The notes: generated from the letters alone by a model not told the origin. 64,000 nt of DNA from Cryptomeria japonica (GCF_030272615.1 NC_081410.1:259811533-259875532); one strand, 5' to 3'; shown: positions 1 to 12,068, numbered from the stretch's first letter. Numbers and translations: made by a program.

Positions 1-529
1 TGAATTTAGGGCCATTGGATGAGGGTGGATGGATTTTGCCCATGAGGTTGAGTTCTAACTGAAAGAAGGGCCAATATGTGATGATTGGTTGTAATTATTG
101 CGCTGGTGCATGTATCAAGTCTCCATGTAATTGGAATTGCTTGCATTTTTTAACAAACTGATAAGTGTCCTTCTCCATAGTAGGCCAGTAGTAACTAGTA
201 TGCAAGAGTTTCTTAGCTAGAATAGGATCGCTCGAATGTGTCCCACATATACCTTTGTGTACCTCTTGCAAAGTAGTGTTGGATTTGTTACACTTGAGAC
301 ATCGAAGTAAGGTACCATCAAGACCCCAACAATATAGGATATTAACTAAAATGGCATATGGGGAGGTTCAATGAATAAATGTTTTTCGGGCTTTATTGGA
401 TAGATTGGGAGGTAAGGTATTATCATGTAAGTAGGCATAAATATCTCCATACCATGGGGGATTAGGACCAACTTGGAGACATATCATTTCAAATTGTCGT
501 ACATTGTAGGTAGGCTCCAAGAGTAGTTC
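1..529 (-). pseudogene. Tat-lineage Ty3/gypsy integrase N-terminal part (left half of split element)
   Basis: On the minus strand this encodes the stretch between RNase H and integrase of a gypsy polyprotein, including a His/Cys zinc-binding region (reading toward position 1, paired Cys as in CLKCNK near 285-310 and His further on). It would bind cDNA ends during integration in the nucleus. It has stops and runs off the window. The reading frame is in phase with the RNase H fragment that starts at 8,271 once the 7.7-kb element between them is set aside, so the two are halves of one element. Assignment to Tat rests on the archaeal-type RNase H and the protease-linker sequence in the other half. 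Confidence 0.75.
525..529. repeat. Target-site duplication AGTTC, left copy
   Basis: AGTTC directly precedes the TGATGC end of the left LTR. The same five bases follow the right LTR at 8,266-8,270. Five base pairs is the usual length for LTR retrotransposons. Confidence 0.9.
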
Positions 530-2065
530 TGATGCAGAGCCAGGCAACAAACTAGGTGAAAACCTTCTCTCACCCACAACTACTATGTCCAAAACAAGTT
601 ATTTTGTTTGTTCATGTTGTAAACAAAACACCTACCAAATAATCTACTCACACAACAATTTGTGTGACCGGATCCATATCAGTTTAGTATCTTCTGGTAC
701 GGGTAGGATGAAAACACTCTACCCTTGTGTGAATGGCAGACAATCTTCTGATACCAGTGGGATGGAAACATATTGGATTTTGTCTATTGGTGGTCCAACA
801 AACACAAAATACCCATAAGATCTGACTATCAAATATATTAGGGAATACTTGTCTCACAACTGTCCTATTTGTCTAGTAGCCCTAGTCGTTGAGTTCTCCA
901 AACACAACTTAACAAAATTCTAAAGGAAAAGATAAACTAAGGGAAGATTCAAATACCCTTTATCAAGTTACACAATTCCCCAAATGCTTAGACTCTAACC
1001 ACAAGTTGAAAGGTCTATACCCTTACTATCCTTCCAGACCCAATCAAGCCAATTAGGCCTAATTTACAAAGGAAGTACCCTTACTAAAGCAACACTTCTG
1101 AAAGGTGGAGTAAGGTGTCAAACCACCAAATCCAAGGTTTCAAGACTTGATCCCATCTTCTTTGTCTTCTGTAAGTGATTTCCACTTCTTCAGTTCAGGC
1201 GGTCACATAGAGATGCCCACCTAGGGTCAATTCAATCTCTTCGGGCTTGGAGCCTCCCTGCAAACAAACACCAAAATATTTTGGTACAATGGCCCCTCTA
1301 ACATTTTCCCATAGGTTGTTTGGTCCTCTGGTGAAAATGTCAGATTAAGGGCATGTTTACGGTGAAACCCTAGGTGCTGGTAGGGTTTATGACTAGTCTG
1401 GTTAGTTTTTGATGGATCTCTACAACCCGATTGTTACAACACCTCAAAATTAAAATGAAAGGTAAGAGATTTCCCTAACTCATCCAATTAGTTTTAGGCA
1501 TCCACCAATTCGTACTGGTAAGAAATGAACAATAAAAATGCAGAATTTCAGAAAACTCCAAATATATTGTATTGCTCCAAACTCCAAAACATCATGAATT
1601 TCAACAACTTCAACAACTAATCCAACAAAAAACATTGGAATCGATCCAAGTGGGCATAATATAGCCTACCTAATAGTTTCCAACCACTTTTCAAACTTTG
1701 GAACAGTTGGAGGATTAGTTATCCCTTTTTACAATATTTTGCAATGACAACAAAAGTTGTCAACTTGCACTTTTCAAATTTGGCAACTCCAAGGTGTATT
1801 TGACCTATTCCAAGGATTGGTATGATGTTTCTAAGACCAATATTTATTTTCCTGACTCATGCCTAGACTCCTACTGACCCACATGGTCATTTGTCCATGG
1901 TGGATTATAAAATGCAACCATGACAATGCCTTACATCAATTGGGTCTTATTGACTCATAAACCTATCAACCTATTACATATGATTATTTTCACCTCATGG
2001 GTGATATTAGGCTCTTTTAGGCTTCATTTGCATCTTCATTTATGTCTTTGGGTGCTCCTACACCA
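530..2065 (-). repeat. 3' LTR of chromovirus
   Basis: Matches 6,744-8,265 over its whole length, with scattered substitutions and small indels. On the element's strand it starts TGGTGTAGG and ends GCATCA. The pol reading frame enters it: the stop lies at 2,017, about 49 bases inside the LTR. A short purine run ending GGGAGTA just outside (2,066-2,075) is the likely polypurine tract. Confidence 0.92.
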
Positions 2066-3569
2066 TACTCCCGAGGTGATTGAATCTCAAGTCCACTTGA
2101 GATGAGTTCCTGCAATGTAGTCCCATATTTCTTCATCTGGTCTTCACCCATCCATACTACATCTGCCTCAGGGAGTCCTTGCCACTTGACAAGATATTGT
2201 TTGTAGACCTTATTCCTAGTTTTATTCACAATCTTGGTGTCCAATATTCTTTCAATTTTTGGTTGCCCTTGACTTGGAAAGTCTTTCAGTATGTCTACAA
2301 CATCTTCCACAGGGAATGCACCATCTTCCCACACGATACCTTTGAATGGTGTCATATCTACAACATTAAAGACTGGGTATATGCCTATATCTAAAGGTAA
2401 TTGGATTTCATATGATTTGTTCCCAAAATTATTGAGTATTTGACAAGGTCCAACCTTTCTCCTCATGAGATTTGTGTGTTTCCCTTTTGGCAATCTCTCC
2501 TTTTTTAGATTTTCCCATACCATGTCTCCAACTTGGAACTTCACATCTCTCTTTCTTTTATCAGCCTGCTCCTTGTACTTCTTTGTACTTCTCTGAAATT
2601 GCATCCTGACTTGGTCATGAATCTCCTTTATCCCTTCAGCAAATTCTTCTCCACAAGCACTGATATGTTCAGTTGAGGGTAGATTTCTCAATTCCAGCAC
2701 ACCTCTTGGATTTAATCCATAGATAATTTGGAAAGGGCTTCTTCTGGTACTCCTATTGACATAATCATTATAGGAATATTCTACTTGGGAGTTGATGGAA
2801 TCCCACTTTTCACCATACTTCTTGGTGAGGCACCTTAACAAATTTTCGAGTGACCTATTGACCACTTCTGTTTGGCCATCCGTTTAGGGATGATAAGCTG
2901 AACTAAAATAAAATTTTGTGCCTAACTTCCTCCATAAAGTCCTCCAAAAACATCCTACAAATTTCACATCTCTGTCTGACACAACATTCAAGGGTAAACC
3001 ATGTATTCTCACATCTTCATTAAAGAAAAGGGTTGCAACATATGTAGCATCACTTGTGCTCTTACATGGCAAGAAATGTGCCATCTTGCTAAACCTGTCA
3101 ACAACCACAAAAAAGTTGTCAAAACCTTTTGGAGTTCTTAACCACCCATCATAAAGTCCATGCTCACACTTTCCCAAGGTCTCGAAGGAATGGGCAATGG
3201 CTAGTATAGTCCTGTGTTTGTTGTTTTCCCTTTGGCCTTTTGACATACCACACATGAATCCACAAATTTTATGACATCTGTCTGCAATTTAGGCCAGTGA
3301 TAAAATATTCTCACCAACTCAGGAGTTTTGTCTAATCCAAAGTGTCCCCCCATACAAGCACTATGCTTCTCCTTAATTATGTTATCCCTCATTGAACATT
3401 TAGGAATGCATAACTGGCATCCTTTGAAAAGAAGACCATCTTGAATCAAATAATTAGAATACCCTAAATGATACCGGCTACCAAACTCAGTGCATACCTT
3501 GTAGATGTCTTTGAAATCTTCATCTGCAACATACATACCCTTGAGGGGATCAACTCCTACACTCTCCAA
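2017..3569 (-). pseudogene. Chromovirus integrase and chromodomain
   Basis: C-terminal part of the pol polyprotein: integrase joins cDNA to host DNA and the chromodomain targets it to chromatin. Reading leftward from 3,569 there is an HHCC zinc domain (GGHFGLDKTPEL followed by SCVVCQ), then the catalytic core ([15 protein letters not shown] near 3,080-3,120), then a C-terminal chromodomain with YLVKWQGLPEADVVW near 2,150-2,200. The conserved YHPxTDGQTEV motif is broken by a TAA in the Gln position near 2,885, and a frameshift separates zinc domain and core near 3,200-3,255. The last 16 or so residues are encoded inside the 3' LTR. Decayed, function absent. Confidence 0.9.
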
Positions 3570-3589
3570 CTAGATTTATGAAACTGTTA

Positions 3590-4076
3590 GTGCCCTCCTG
3601 CTAAGAGTATCTGTAACTTTGTTTGAGACACCTTTCTTATGTTTGATTGTAAAGGTGTCGGCCTGAATGGACTCAACCCACTTCATATGCCTATGGCTCA
3701 ATTTCTCCTAACTATTTAGGAAGCTTAGTGCCTGATTATCTCTATACACAACAAACTCTTTGGGAAGCAAATAATGCCTCAACTTCTTTAGTGCCTGAAC
3801 TAATGCATACATCTCCAAATCATCGAAAGAATATTTCTTTTTAGCATCATTCAATTTTTCACTAAAAAATGCAATTGGCCTACCTTCCTGACTAAGTACT
3901 GCACCTATTTCCAAATGGCTTGCATCACATTCAATATGAAATATTTTGTCAAAATTAGGTAAGGTAAGAACCGGTTGTTATGATACCTTTTTCTTCAACA
4001 TTTCAAATGCTTCATCCACCTCCTTGGTCCATGAAAATTTGCACTATCCACCCTTGATGGTCTCTAACATGGGAGC
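3590..4076 (-). pseudogene. Chromovirus RNase H domain
   Basis: Between RT and integrase. The clearest part is 3,708-3,914, with [18 protein letters not shown] and the downstream [21 protein letters not shown] block and RDNQAL, matching gypsy RNase H, which removes the RNA strand during reverse transcription. In-frame stops interrupt both ends, and the RT-RNase H joint around 3,915-4,076 reads only after frame changes. Confidence 0.85.
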
Positions 4077-5024
4077 TCAAATCTGGCTAAAATTCCTAAT
4101 AAACTTCCTATAAAAGGTAGCTAGGCCATGAAAACACCTTACATCACCAATTTTTCTAGGAGTTGGCCATATGAGAATGGCATTCACTTTATGAGCATCC
4201 ATTTTGAGATTTCCTCTAGAAATCACAGACCCAAGGTAAGTCAGTTCTTCTTGTGAAAACACACACTTTTCCATGTTTATCATTAGTTTCTCTTCATTCA
4301 ACCTTCTCAAGACCATATCCAAATGTTTTAGATGCTCCTCCTTTGTCCTGCTAAACACTAGGATGTCATCTAGATACACTATGACAAACTTACCAATGAA
4401 CTCCTTCAACACCTCATTCATGAGTCTCATGAAAGTGTTAGGGGCATTTGACAACCCAAATGGCATCACCCTCCATTCATACAATCCTTTGTTTGTTTTA
4501 AAAACAATTTTCCATTCATCATTGACTCTAATCCTTATTTGGTGATAACCAATTTTTAAATCAATCTTGGAATAATACCTTGCACCTCCAAAACAATCAA
4601 GCAAATCTTCTATTCTAGGCATAGGGAATCTATACTTGTTGGTTATCTTCTTAATGGCCCGAGAATCAGTGCACAATCTCCATGTTCCATCCTTCTTTGG
4701 TGCTAAGACATCCGGGACTGCACAAGGGATCAAGCTCTTCCCTATCAAACCTTTATAAAGCGTTTCTTGGATCCGCCTTGCAACTTCCTCATTTTGTTGG
4801 GGAGTCATTTTATAAGATGGCTTGTTTGGTAAGGTGGCACTAGGAATGAAGTCAATGCAATGGCTTATCTCCCTTATTTGTGGTAGGGTTCTTGACAACT
4901 CTTCTGCAACTATGTCCTTGTATTTGGTCAACATTTCCTTCACCTCCTTAGGGACTGTCACCCTTTTCTTTTCTACCTTGCCATCTGCAATGGGTTCTTC
5001 TTCTTGCCTTGCTACTGACATCAC
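4077..5024 (-). pseudogene. Chromovirus reverse transcriptase
   Basis: The longest open stretch of the element (315 codons). It begins in the protease-RT linker and carries the gypsy RT blocks in order: PKKDGTWRLCTDSRAIKKIT, PMPRIEDLLDCFGGARYYSKIDL, VMPFGLSNAPNTFMRLMNEVL and the active-site YLDDILVFSR near 4,350-4,378. It copies element RNA into cDNA in virus-like particles. The YLDD aspartates are preserved. It lies directly upstream of RNase H and downstream of the decayed protease. Uninterrupted length suggests slower loss here or chance. Confidence 0.92.
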
Positions 5025-5640
5025 TACAAAACAAGGTGTTCCCTCTTCCTTTATTTCCTTGAGGAATTATTTTCCTTTAATGATCATGATCTTGGCCTCC
5101 TCCTTCTGATCCTCACTGTTATCAGAAAGGGGTATCAATTCAATCACCTTTTCATCTTTGGTGATAGAGTAGGTGTTCTTGTGTCCATCATGACGGGCCT
5201 TGAGGTCAATTGCCATGGTCTCCCAAAAAGAAGATGATAGGCATCCATCTCAACAATATCAAACATGATTTTGTCTTTGTATGACCCTATCTGAATTCAA
5301 CCCATGATTGCTCTTATACCAAGGTTTATTTCCCTTTAGTAAGCCAAGAAACTTTATATGGAAATGGATGAGAAATTCTTCTCAATTTTAGTTTCTCTAC
5401 CATTTCTAAGGATACTAAATTTTAAGTTGATCCCAAATCTATTATAACCGTACATACCTTGCCTCCTACTTTGCATGTGGTCTGAAAGAGTGTCTTCCTT
5501 TGTGGAGGTTCAGTATTGCTTTTTACCTTCAACAATGTTCTCCTTATCATCAAGGCTTCTCCTCTCTCTAGAAGTCCATAGGAATTAGGTGAATCGACAC
5601 TGACAATCAGTGTCTTGAACCAAATGTGTTTTCCTCTCTC
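5025..5640 (-). pseudogene. Chromovirus protease region, heavily broken
   Basis: Between gag and RT, where the aspartic protease belongs. The recognisable part is its end: minus-strand translation near 5,200-5,250 gives HLLFGRPWQ, matching the LLGRPWQ block that follows the protease in chromoviruses. Several stops and frameshifts prevent a continuous reading, and the catalytic D-S/T-G was not identified with confidence. Confidence 0.6.
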
Positions 5641-6691
5641 CTTGGGAGCTTGATCCAGTCTTCTTAGGGCACTTAGATATGGTATGACCTACTTGATTGT
5701 AGTTGTATCATCTAAAAGGCTTCGTGCTTCTTCCACCAAATATACCTCTATGGTTGGGTCTTCTTCCTCTGAAAACCCCTCTTGTGTTACCATCTCCATG
5801 CTGAATTTCTTGATTGGCCTCTCCTTGTGGCCTAGGACTCTGTCCTCTACCATTCATAGGGCCTTTGCCTTTTAATTTTCTGCCCCCTCTACCTCTGTTA
5901 TTCTGATAATTCTTTCTCTTTAGCTTCTTCTCTTCTCTTAGTGCTAGTTGAAAGCACTTGTTCACTGTCTCTGGTGCTAGTATGTTGATCTCATCTTGGA
6001 TACTATATTTCAATCCACTAAGATATCTTGCCACTTTCTTCAGTTCCTCCTCATGGTGTTTGGTCCGTAGACTCAACCTATGGAACTCCTCAGTATATGT
6101 ACTCACATCAAGGTCTTTTTGCCTCAAACCTTGCAACTTCTTGTAGACTTGGACATCATAGTCTACAAGGATGAATTGCGCCTTCAATTATTGCCAACAT
6201 TCTATCCCATGAGGTTATCATACCTTTACCTTCCTTCACCCTCTCACCTTGGAGGTAATTCCACCAAGTGAGTGCTGCTCCTTTCATCTTGGACTTAACA
6301 AAAATAACCTTCTTATTCTCGGGGGTCTCTTTGCTTTCAAAATGGTTGTTCAATGCCTCAATCCAATCCATCACTTCTTCTACATTCATTTTCCCACTAA
6401 ACATAGGGATGTCATCTTTACCTGATGAGGATTCTTTGCCAATGAACTTTAGCACCTCAACAAATGCTCTCTGATCTGCAGGTAACTCAACTTCCTACCT
6501 TGGAGTCTCTTCTTCTCCCCCTTGTTCTTCTTCTTCATCAGAGTCACATTCACCCTCTTTTCCTTTGCTTTTGGCTGTCTCTAACTCCCTCTATTTTCAA
6601 ACATCTCTTCAAATAACATCTTTATGACATCTTGAGACATACTCTTAAGAAACATGTTTCTAGCCTCTCCCTCACTTCCTTCTGTGGACAT
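5641..6691 (-). pseudogene. Chromovirus gag
   Basis: Structural capsid protein. The likely start is the ATG at 6,691, 53 bases inside the 5' LTR/PBS junction. The capsid part is at 6,156-6,455 (MDWIEALNNHFESKETPENKKVIF, then ALTWWNYL) and continues after a one-base frameshift near 6,180 in 5,708-6,187 (YTEEFHRLSLRTKHHEEELK, ALREEKKLKRK). This matches the gypsy retrotransposon gag domain. A basic Gly/Arg-rich tail follows, then one zinc knuckle near 5,660-5,710 in which the first Cys is a stop and the second is Tyr (YNYNQVGHTISKC). That loss would abolish zinc binding. Confidence 0.88.
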
Positions 6692-6723
6692 ACACCACAA
6701 ATCACTTTCCCCAAGCGATCCAA

Positions 6724-6741
6724 CTCGCGCTTTAATACCAA
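6724..6741 (-). promoter_or_regulatory. Primer-binding site, tRNA-iMet type, chromovirus
   Basis: On the element's strand TTGGTATTAAAGC lies two bases inside the 5' LTR end. It fits the plant initiator-Met tRNA primer site TGGTATCAGAGC with two transitions. Confidence 0.75.
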
Positions 6742-6743
6742 TA

Positions 6744-8265
6744 TGATGCAGAGCCAGAAAACAAACTAGGTGAAAACGTTCTCTAACCCACAACTACTAT
6801 GTCCAAAACAAGTTATTTTGTTTGTTCAAGGTGTAAACAACACACCTACCAAATACTCAACTCACACAACAATTTGTGTGACCGGATCCATATTGGTTTA
6901 GTATCTTCCCGTACCGGTAGGATGAAAACACTCTACCCTTGTGTGAATAGAAAACAATCTTCTAGTATGGGTGAGATGGAAACCTATTGGATTTTGTCTA
7001 TTGGTGGTCCAACGAACACACTACACCCATCAGATCTGACTATCAAATGTGTTATGGGATACTTATCTCAAAACTGTCCTGTTTGTCTAGTAGCCCTACC
7101 GATTGAGTTCTCCAAACACAACTTAACAAAATTCCAAAGGACAAGACAAACTAAGGGAAGATTCAGATACCCTTAATCATATTTACACAATTCCCCAAAG
7201 GTTTAGACTCTAACCACAAGTTGAAAGGTCTATACCCTTAATGTCCTTCCAGACCTAATTAAGCCAATTAGGCCTAATTTAAAAAGCAAGTACCCTGACT
7301 AAAACAACACTTCTAAAAGGTGGGGTAAGCTGTGAAACCACCAATTCCAAGGTTTCAGGACTTGATCCCATCTTCTTTGTCTTCTGCAAGTAATTTCCAC
7401 AATTTAGTTCAGGCGGTTACGTAGAGATGCCCGCTTAGGGTCAATTCAATCTCTTTGGGCTTAAATCCTCCTTGCAAAATAACACCAAAATATTATGGTA
7501 CAATGACCCCTCTAACATTTTCCCACATGTTGTTTGGTCCTCTGGTGAAAATGTCAGATTAAGGGCATCTTTACGGTGAAACCCTAGGTGCCGACAGGGT
7601 TTGTGACAAGTCTGGTTAGTTTTTGATGGATCTCTACAATGTTACAAGACCTCAAACTTAATTCAAATGAAAGGTAAGAGACTTCCCTAACTCATCCAAT
7701 TGGTTTCAGGCATCCACCAATCTATACTAGTCAGAAATGAACAACAAAAATGTAGAATTTCAGAAAACTCCAAATATATTGTATTGCTCCAAACTCCAAA
7801 ACATCATCAATTTCAACAACTTCAACAAATAATCCAACAAAAATCCTTGGAATCGATCCAAGTGGGAACAATATAGCCTCCTCAACAGTTTCCAACCACT
7901 TTTCAAACTTTGGAACCGTTGGAGGATTAGTTATCCCTTTTTACAATATTTTGCAATGACAACAAAAGTTGTCAACTTGCACTTTTCAAATTTGGTGACT
8001 CCAAGGTGTATTCGACCTATTCCAAGGATTGGTCTAATGTTTCTAAGACCAATATTTATTTGTTTGACTCATGCCTAGACTCCTACTGACCCACATGGTC
8101 ATTTGTCCATGGTGGCTTATAAAATGCAACCATGACAATGCCTTACATCAATTGGGTCTTATTGACTCACAAACCTATCAACCTATTACATATGATCATT
8201 TTTACCTCATGGGTGATATTAGGCTCTTTTAGGATTCATTTGTGTCTTTGGGTGCTCCTGCACCA
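6744..8265 (-). repeat. 5' LTR of chromovirus
   Basis: Copy of 530-2,065. TG/CA ends are intact, with AGTTC outside at 8,266. It carries a copy of the last codons of pol at its outer end, which happens to be in frame with the interrupted host element. Confidence 0.92.
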
Positions 8266-8270
8266 AGTTC
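8266..8270. repeat. Target-site duplication AGTTC, right copy
   Basis: Matches 525-529; see the left copy. Confidence 0.9.
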
Positions 8271-9031
8271 AACCAAGAACTCATAGTATTCGGTTTTACA
8301 TGATATTATGACAAGAGATGCGATTGTATCCATTGTATCAGTTGCTCTGTTGTTGTCCTGAGGAATTTTCTTAAATATGATTGTGGTAGAATAAGCCTTC
8401 AAATAATCCACCATTATCTTGTATGGCATAATCTTTTCATATTTTGTTTGAAAATCATGATTAACCTATTTGATCACTAACTGAGTCACCAAGAACACGC
8501 AACTCTAAGATTTTCCATTGTACAGCCATACAGAGTCCAAAAAGTAATGCTTCATATTATGCAATATTGTTGGTACATGGAAATTGTATCTTATAACCCT
8601 TAGGTATGCAATCCCCTTGTAGTGTAATAAAGAGAATGTAAGTGCCATAACCAAAATGTGTGAAGGAGTAATCAAAATATAAAGTCTAGAGATGTGAAGA
8701 TTCTATGTTGAAGATTGACTCATCTGGTAACTCTGTGATAAGTTGATGATCATCTGGCATAGGAGCATCAACAAGTTTATTTGCTATAGCTTTTCCTTTG
8801 ATTGCCTTTCTTTCCACATACTCAATATCAAACTTGTTGAGAATCATGACCCATTTAGCTAGTCATCTTGTAAGAGCTTCTTTACTCAAAAGATATTTAA
8901 GTGGATCAATCTTTGCAATGAGATTTGTTTGGTGTGTAAGCATGTAATGCCAAGGAAAAAACTACAACAAGACACACTCTCTCAATAGGACTGTAATTAA
9001 GCTCATATCCTACTAAAGTACGACTGATGTA
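8271..9031 (-). pseudogene. Tat element archaeal-type RNase H and connection, decayed
   Basis: Minus-strand translation of 8,271-8,429 ends with KKIPQDNNRATDTMDTIASL, the conserved C-terminal block of the second, archaeal-like RNase H found in the Tat lineage. Further upstream, to 9,031, are pieces of the first RNase H (YYISRTLVGYELNYSPIE near 8,985-9,035) with many stops. The frame at 8,271 continues into position 529 across the chromovirus. Confidence 0.75.
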
Positions 9032-10070
9032 TTATATTGCATGTTCTATTCCTTCAGAGTCATGTTGCAGCAAAAGTTCCCCTAGTACTATGGTAGTTGT
9101 GGATATATACAGTAGTAAAGGCTTGTCATTTGTAGGAGGTACTAATACTAGTGGTGACCTCAGGTATTCTTTGATATGTTGAAAATCTTGTTCACACTTA
9201 TCATCCCATCTGAATGAAACATTTTTATGTAGCAGGTGCTGGAATGGTTGACATTTATCGACGAGTTGTGTTGTAAAGTGACAGATAGATTGAAGTTTCC
9301 CTTGTAAAGATCTCAGCTGACAGATATTCCTTGGTGGCGACATCTCAAGTATGGCTTTCACTATTTCAGGATTAGCTTCAATTCCCTTAGATAATACTAT
9401 GTATCCAAAGAGTTTCTTAGAGGTTACCCCAAAGACACATTTCTTTGGATTCAATTGGACTTTATATTTTTCCAACCTTGTAAAGATTGTATCCATGATT
9501 TCTAAATGTCCTTTCCTGGTGTAAGATTTTCCAAGCAATTCATCTACATAATCTTCCAGATATATATGCATCATGTCATGAAAAATAGTGGTCATTACAT
9601 GCTGATAAGTAGCTTAGACATTCTTCAATTCAAAGGGCGTGACGTTCCAATAAGAAGTTCCCCAAGGACAAGTGAATGTTGTTTTGATTTGATCATTAAG
9701 AGCAATTTTGATCTTTAACCCATCCATGAGGGATAACATCTTGTGTCTAGTTGTAGAAGACTCTATCATGTCAATATTTGGAAGTCGGAAGTCATCTTTA
9801 GGACAAGCTTTAAATATTTAAATCTGTGCAAACACAAACATTCCCATCAGGTTTTGAAACTGGTACCAAATTTGAAATCCAGTCGGCATAATCAACAGGC
9901 CTTATAAATCCAACATCTAGAAAATTTTGTAATTCAACCTTTACCAATAGTGACATGTGAGAATGCATTTTTCTCAGTTTTTGTTTGACAGGTTTTGCTC
10001 CTAGTGGCAAAGACAAGTGATGCATAACTAAATTAGGGTCAAGTTGAGCGACATGTCCGCATAGGACCAT
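9032..10070 (-). pseudogene. Tat element reverse transcriptase and first RNase H
   Basis: RT N-terminal blocks lie at 9,810-10,070 (FLDVGFIRPVDYADWISNLV and PDGNVCVCTDLN). The palm and thumb and the start of RNase H lie at 9,032-9,595 (GHLEIMDTIFTRLEKYKVQL, NPKKCVFGVTSKKLFGYIVL, RWDDKCEQDFQHIKEYL). The active-site box reads YVDE instead of YVDD, so the second catalytic Asp is replaced by Glu. The middle (9,600-9,810) is broken by stops. It would be the cDNA polymerase of the older element. Confidence 0.85.
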
Positions 10071-11059
10071 GCAAAATTAATCTGTCTTTCCTTGTAAAAT
10101 TGGATATTCTTTGTTCTTTCTTCAGGTGTCAATGATTTTGCTAGATGTATAATCTTTGGTTGCTCTTATGTACCCAAGTTTGTTGGTATTGTTTTTTCCA
10201 CTAACATAGATGATTTCTCATGATATAATGCTAGGGGAAGTGTGTTAGGCCTTCCATCCTCAAGTGCCTCAGAGAGGTTTTCACCTTCATATACATCCTT
10301 TATTTTAACTTTTTTCAAGTCTAGTAGCGTCACATAATGGTTTTCACTAGAAGACCTATTGATAATTTCCATAATTTTGTGCCTGAAAGGCTTTGCACCT
10401 TCTCCAAAGTAAGCCACACTATTGAGTTCTATGGTGAATCCAACCCTATGATCTCCAAGGGGCAAATCACTTTGTGCTCTTAGAAAGTTTATGATTGCCT
10501 CATTGTTTTCAAAAAATATGTAAGTGGAGTGGTCCTAATTGGTCCCAATCAATAAGTTGCGAGTGAACAAGGGACAAGGGATCATGATTAGGCTCAAGGT
10601 TATGAATGGGCTCAAGGGTACAAATAGAATCATAGTCATCTATATCAATGAAATCGTCAGAGTCATCGATGGAACCTTCCTCATTAGTCTATGCTACGTT
10701 AGAAGATTCTCCTACCTCACTCAAGACCCTTAGTGCTCAAGGTCTTATCTTTTTGCATATCATACCCTAGACCAGGAACCTTACATTCACCATCAAGTTT
10801 GATTGGTTCAAGTATACCTTGTTTGTGTAAACCAAGATAACTATGATCATCATAGTCATATATTTTCATTATCTTTAGTCCCTTTCCATATTGGTCAACT
10901 AGTATTTTGATTTTAGGTTCTACAATTTGTTCTTTCTCTATATCTTCATCTTTGTATAACCATCTCAAGAGATCCTCTTCTTCCATTTAATCATACAAAG
11001 CTCCCTAGTTTTTTAAAACTATAGGTTTCCAGACTATAGAAGTGGTGTCCAATGTGGTT
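10071..11059 (-). pseudogene. Tat element protease-RT linker region
   Basis: Two open stretches (10,166-10,465 and 10,717-10,986) of acidic, low-conservation sequence lie between the protease and RT of the Tat element. Position and strand place them in the long linker typical of this lineage; I recognise no domain. Frames are interrupted by stops around 10,480-10,720. Confidence 0.5.
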
Positions 11060-11630
11060 TCAATCATTTGTGGCTTGCCATAAGTAAGGGGACAAAGGTA
11101 GCTTTCCAATATAGAGAGAACGACTCATAGAATATTCTCCTACTCCATGGCCTTTTACTTTTATTTTGATCTCAACTTCATTGGATTTGGAAGTGGATGC
11201 TTTTAAGGAGCCAAGATCAATGTATGCTTGGGAAGGAGGCGCTTCACGATTGATAGGAATGATGGAATCAGTTTTAGAACTCAAGTTGTTGCAATACATA
11301 AAAGGGTTTGGATCTCCTGGTATAGTTACTTCTGCACCATTGTACGAAAATTTGATATATTGATGGTAGGTAGAAGGTACAACTTGCATTGCATAGATTC
11401 AGGGATTTTTGAGGAGAATGTTATAGGTCAAGGGGAGATCAAGGACTTGGAAAACTACATCCTTCACCATAGGTCCTGTTATCACTGATTAAAATTGGGT
11501 TTTTCTTTTCCCATGATTGGCTATGGTTTTTTGAATTTTTCGAATAGGTTGTAAATCCAAGTGCTTCAGCCTTGTTCTAGACCTTAGGGGTTTAAAGGTT
11601 TTTGATTTTTAGATCCTATCTTATTTGTTT
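11060..11630 (-). pseudogene. Tat element aspartic-protease C-terminal part
   Basis: Minus-strand reading gives VKDVVFQVLDLPLTYNILL and then AMQVVPSTYHQYIKFSYNG, the signature following the protease active site in Tat-type gypsy polyproteins (usually ...LLGRPWIHxMQAVPSTYHQ). The Trp of the PWIH box is a stop. Upstream similarity fades near 11,630, where the element ends at a different, LTR-like sequence. The catalytic Asp region and gag are missing, so this half is truncated. Confidence 0.75.
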
Positions 11631-11639
11631 TAAACCCTC

Positions 11640-12068
11640 TGGTTTCTAATCTGTCGTTACTTTATTCACTTAAGTTATGGGTCGTGAGGTCGTAGGAAGT
11701 GTCCCCCCTTGTTATTTGCCTAGGCGGTTACGTTGATTATTTGAAAAAATTTATGCCTTGTATGCTTTTCTTCTAAAGTTAGAGGGCCCAGTAACTAATG
11801 CGCTTCTCACGGATGGATCTACGGCTCGCACTATTTTGCTAGGCGAAGTTGCGCGTAGTTTATACCCCGTGAAATAGCGAAAACGACATGGCATGCCACA
11901 TAGATGATCCAGCTGGTTGTTGGCAGCAAGTAAAATGGTGGCACGTGGCACAAATCACAATAGTCAGCAGATCTGAGTTAAAGGTTAAAAGGCGGGCCCC
12001 AGAGGTGATTCAGGCCACAGGTGGATAGGACCTGGCGGGTACAGCTATTAATAACACCTGGAGCCACA
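11640..12068 (+). other. LTR-like upstream region with first palindrome and G-box
   Basis: GC-richer than its surroundings. It holds an imperfect copy of the ATTTCGC...GCGAAAT palindrome at 11,828-11,878 and a GCACGTGGC box at 11,941. No reading frame is convincing. It looks like the start of a promoter or U3 region for the plus-strand ORF at 13,506, but I did not find a matching second LTR. Confidence 0.45.

Larger units (their letters stand above)
530..8265 (-). mobile_element. Complete Ty3/gypsy chromovirus with LTRs, PBS and TSD
   Basis: A 7.7-kb element on the minus strand, bounded by direct repeats at 530-2,065 and 6,744-8,265 with TG...CA ends and AGTTC duplications outside. Order from right to left is 5' LTR, primer-binding site, gag, protease, RT, RNase H, integrase, chromodomain, 3' LTR, which is the Ty3/gypsy order. 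The chromodomain after integrase marks it as a chromovirus. Coding regions carry stops and frameshifts, so it is not autonomous now. It sits between the RNase H and integrase segments of a Tat element and so is the younger of the two. Confidence 0.93.

Noticed and set aside
585-818. Repeated small plus-strand ORF, also at 6,799-7,176
   Set aside because: Both are LTR copies on the antisense strand; nothing recognisable in the translation.
4273-5109. Plus-strand ORFs opposite the chromovirus RT
   Set aside because: Antisense shadows of the RT reading frame.
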